Source of the DNA: an uncultured Nitrospira sp.
Lineage (GTDB): Bacteria > Nitrospirota > Nitrospiria > Nitrospirales > UBA8639
Reading direction: 5' to 3'
Assembly: GCA_902500695.1 (NCBI GenBank)
Contig: CABVRQ010000028.1
Span: forward strand, 17,517 to 31,689
Length of the DNA: 14,173 bases
Part shown: in pieces, positions 13,466 to 14,173 of the stretch
Layout: each line of letters begins with the position of its first letter
How positions within the stretch are numbered: position 1 is the first letter of the stretch
Translations under genes and position numbers: made by a program
The notes under the pieces: model-generated
The model's input: the letters and a program-made list of their open reading frames with translations, nothing else
The model's database searches: none
What the model was told of the DNA's origin: nothing

Positions 13466-14173
13466 CTAATGCGAATAGGAAAGCTTTGGCTCAGAAGACG
13501 GGCGCTCTCGAACGTCTCCAATCACCCACCCGGTCATCCCCTGTTCCTGAATAATATCCAATATCCGGCTGGTTTCTTCAGGGGGCCCCACCACGACCAG
13601 ACCAATGCCCATGTTAAACACCCGAAACATTTCGTCTTGATCAATGGCTCCTGCTTCTTGAAGAACAGTGAACAAGGAGAGCGGCGTCCACGTGCCTCGA
13701 TCGATGACCGCTTGGCAAGACTCGGGAATAACGCGTGGCACGTTCCCGGTCATTCCCCCACCGGTAATATGCGCCAGACCGTGCAATCGGCTCTTTGACA
13801 ATAAGGCCTTGACCAGTTTCACGTAGATAATGGTCGGCTTGAGTAACGCCTCCCCGACTGTGCCCGATAACCCGGGTACCCGGGTCTCAGGAGACCACTC
13901 CTTCAGCTCAAGAGCGACTTTCCGCGCCAGGGAGTAGCCATTACTATGAAGCCCGCTCGACCCGACGCCAATCAACACATCCCCATTTTGAATTTTTTCC
14001 GGGCCCAACATCTCGGACCGTTCCACCACCCCTACGGCAAAACCCGCAAGATCGTATTCACCCTGCGGGTAACAGGAAGGCATTTCCGCCGTTTCTCCAC
14101 CGATCAAGGCACAACCGGCTTGCCGGCATCCCTCGGCAATTCCCTGAATAATCGCTTCTCCGACTTCCACCTC
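13466..14173 (-). CDS. purM: Phosphoribosylformylglycinamidine cyclo-ligase (PurM), 5' end outside window
   Basis: Cytoplasmic AIR synthetase, which closes the imidazole ring of formylglycinamidine ribonucleotide using ATP (fifth step of purine synthesis). About 235 C-terminal residues are present out of a usual ~345. The frame runs off the right edge, and the GTG at 14170 is an internal valine, not a start. Conserved segments are CALIGGETAEMP, the loop GSSGLHSNGYSL, HITGGGMTGNVPRVIP, and the C-terminal FRVFNMGIGLVVVGP. No disruption is seen. It precedes purN by 12 bases. The terminal stretch RERPSSEPKLSYSH is variable in the family. Confidence 0.97.
   Translation of the reverse strand, partial: EVEVGEAIIQGIAEGCRQAGCALIGGETAEMPSCYPQGEYDLAGFAVGVVERSEMLGPEKIQNGDVLIGVGSSGLHSNGYSLARKVALELKEWSPETRVPGLSGTVGEALLKPTIIYVKLVKALLSKSRLHGLAHITGGGMTGNVPRVIPESCQAVIDRGTWTPLSLFTVLQEAGAIDQDEMFRVFNMGIGLVVVGPPEETSRILDIIQEQGMTGWVIGDVRERPSSEPKLSYSH

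Noticed and set aside
1..14173. CRISPR array or tandem repeats
   Set aside because: No regularly spaced repeat of CRISPR size and no tandem repeat array noticed on reading.

Overview
The window looks like a chromosomal piece of a Gram-negative bacterium. It carries an outer-membrane porin, a lipoprotein, Amt transporters with cleavable signal peptides and a P-II protein. The mix (two Amt genes flanking a P-II gene behind a BBP2-type porin, a secreted caspase/SUMF1 protein, an Rrf2 regulator next to DUF2061 and DUF423 genes) would fit Nitrospira or a relative. That assignment is a judgement from gene content and moderate GC, not from a marker gene.

Layout. (1) 48-4422, all on the minus strand: porin, then amtB, then glnK, then a second amtB. 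This is a nitrogen-acquisition operon, with a possible sigma-54 element at 4570-4588. (2) 4962-5891, plus strand: a small MscS-type mechanosensitive channel. (3) 5914-7154, minus strand: an Rrf2-family regulator with four cysteines, then DUF2061 and DUF423 membrane proteins. A near-perfect inverted repeat covers the regulator's start codon. (4) 7185-7756: no recognisable gene. (5) 7757-10203, minus strand: a two-gene operon of a CsgG-like lipoprotein and an exported caspase-SUMF1 protein. (6) 10493-11737: a complete but dead IS3-family element with readable terminal inverted repeats and a preserved -1 frameshift site. (7) 11738-12433: debris of an integrated element, namely a 5'-truncated excisionase-type HTH gene, a STAS-domain gene and the first ~32 codons of a tyrosine integrase. 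(8) 12597-12672: tRNA-Ala(CGC) with its promoter and terminator. (9) 12779-14173, minus strand: purN preceded by purM, which runs off the window edge.

How parts work together. The porin could admit small solutes through the outer membrane, the two Amt proteins carry ammonium across the inner membrane, and GlnK gates them according to cellular nitrogen status. PurM and PurN catalyse the fifth and third steps of de novo purine synthesis. The integrase stub lies just past the 3' end of tRNA-Ala, which is the classic position of an integrated island. With the excisionase-like fragment and the decayed IS, it marks an old integration site that has lost its mobility genes. Whether the caspase operon came with that island cannot be decided from this window.

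The items most worth following up are the caspase-SUMF1/lipoprotein pair, the tRNA-adjacent island scar, the Rrf2 operator over its own start codon, and a STAS protein that lacks the usual phosphorylatable serine.
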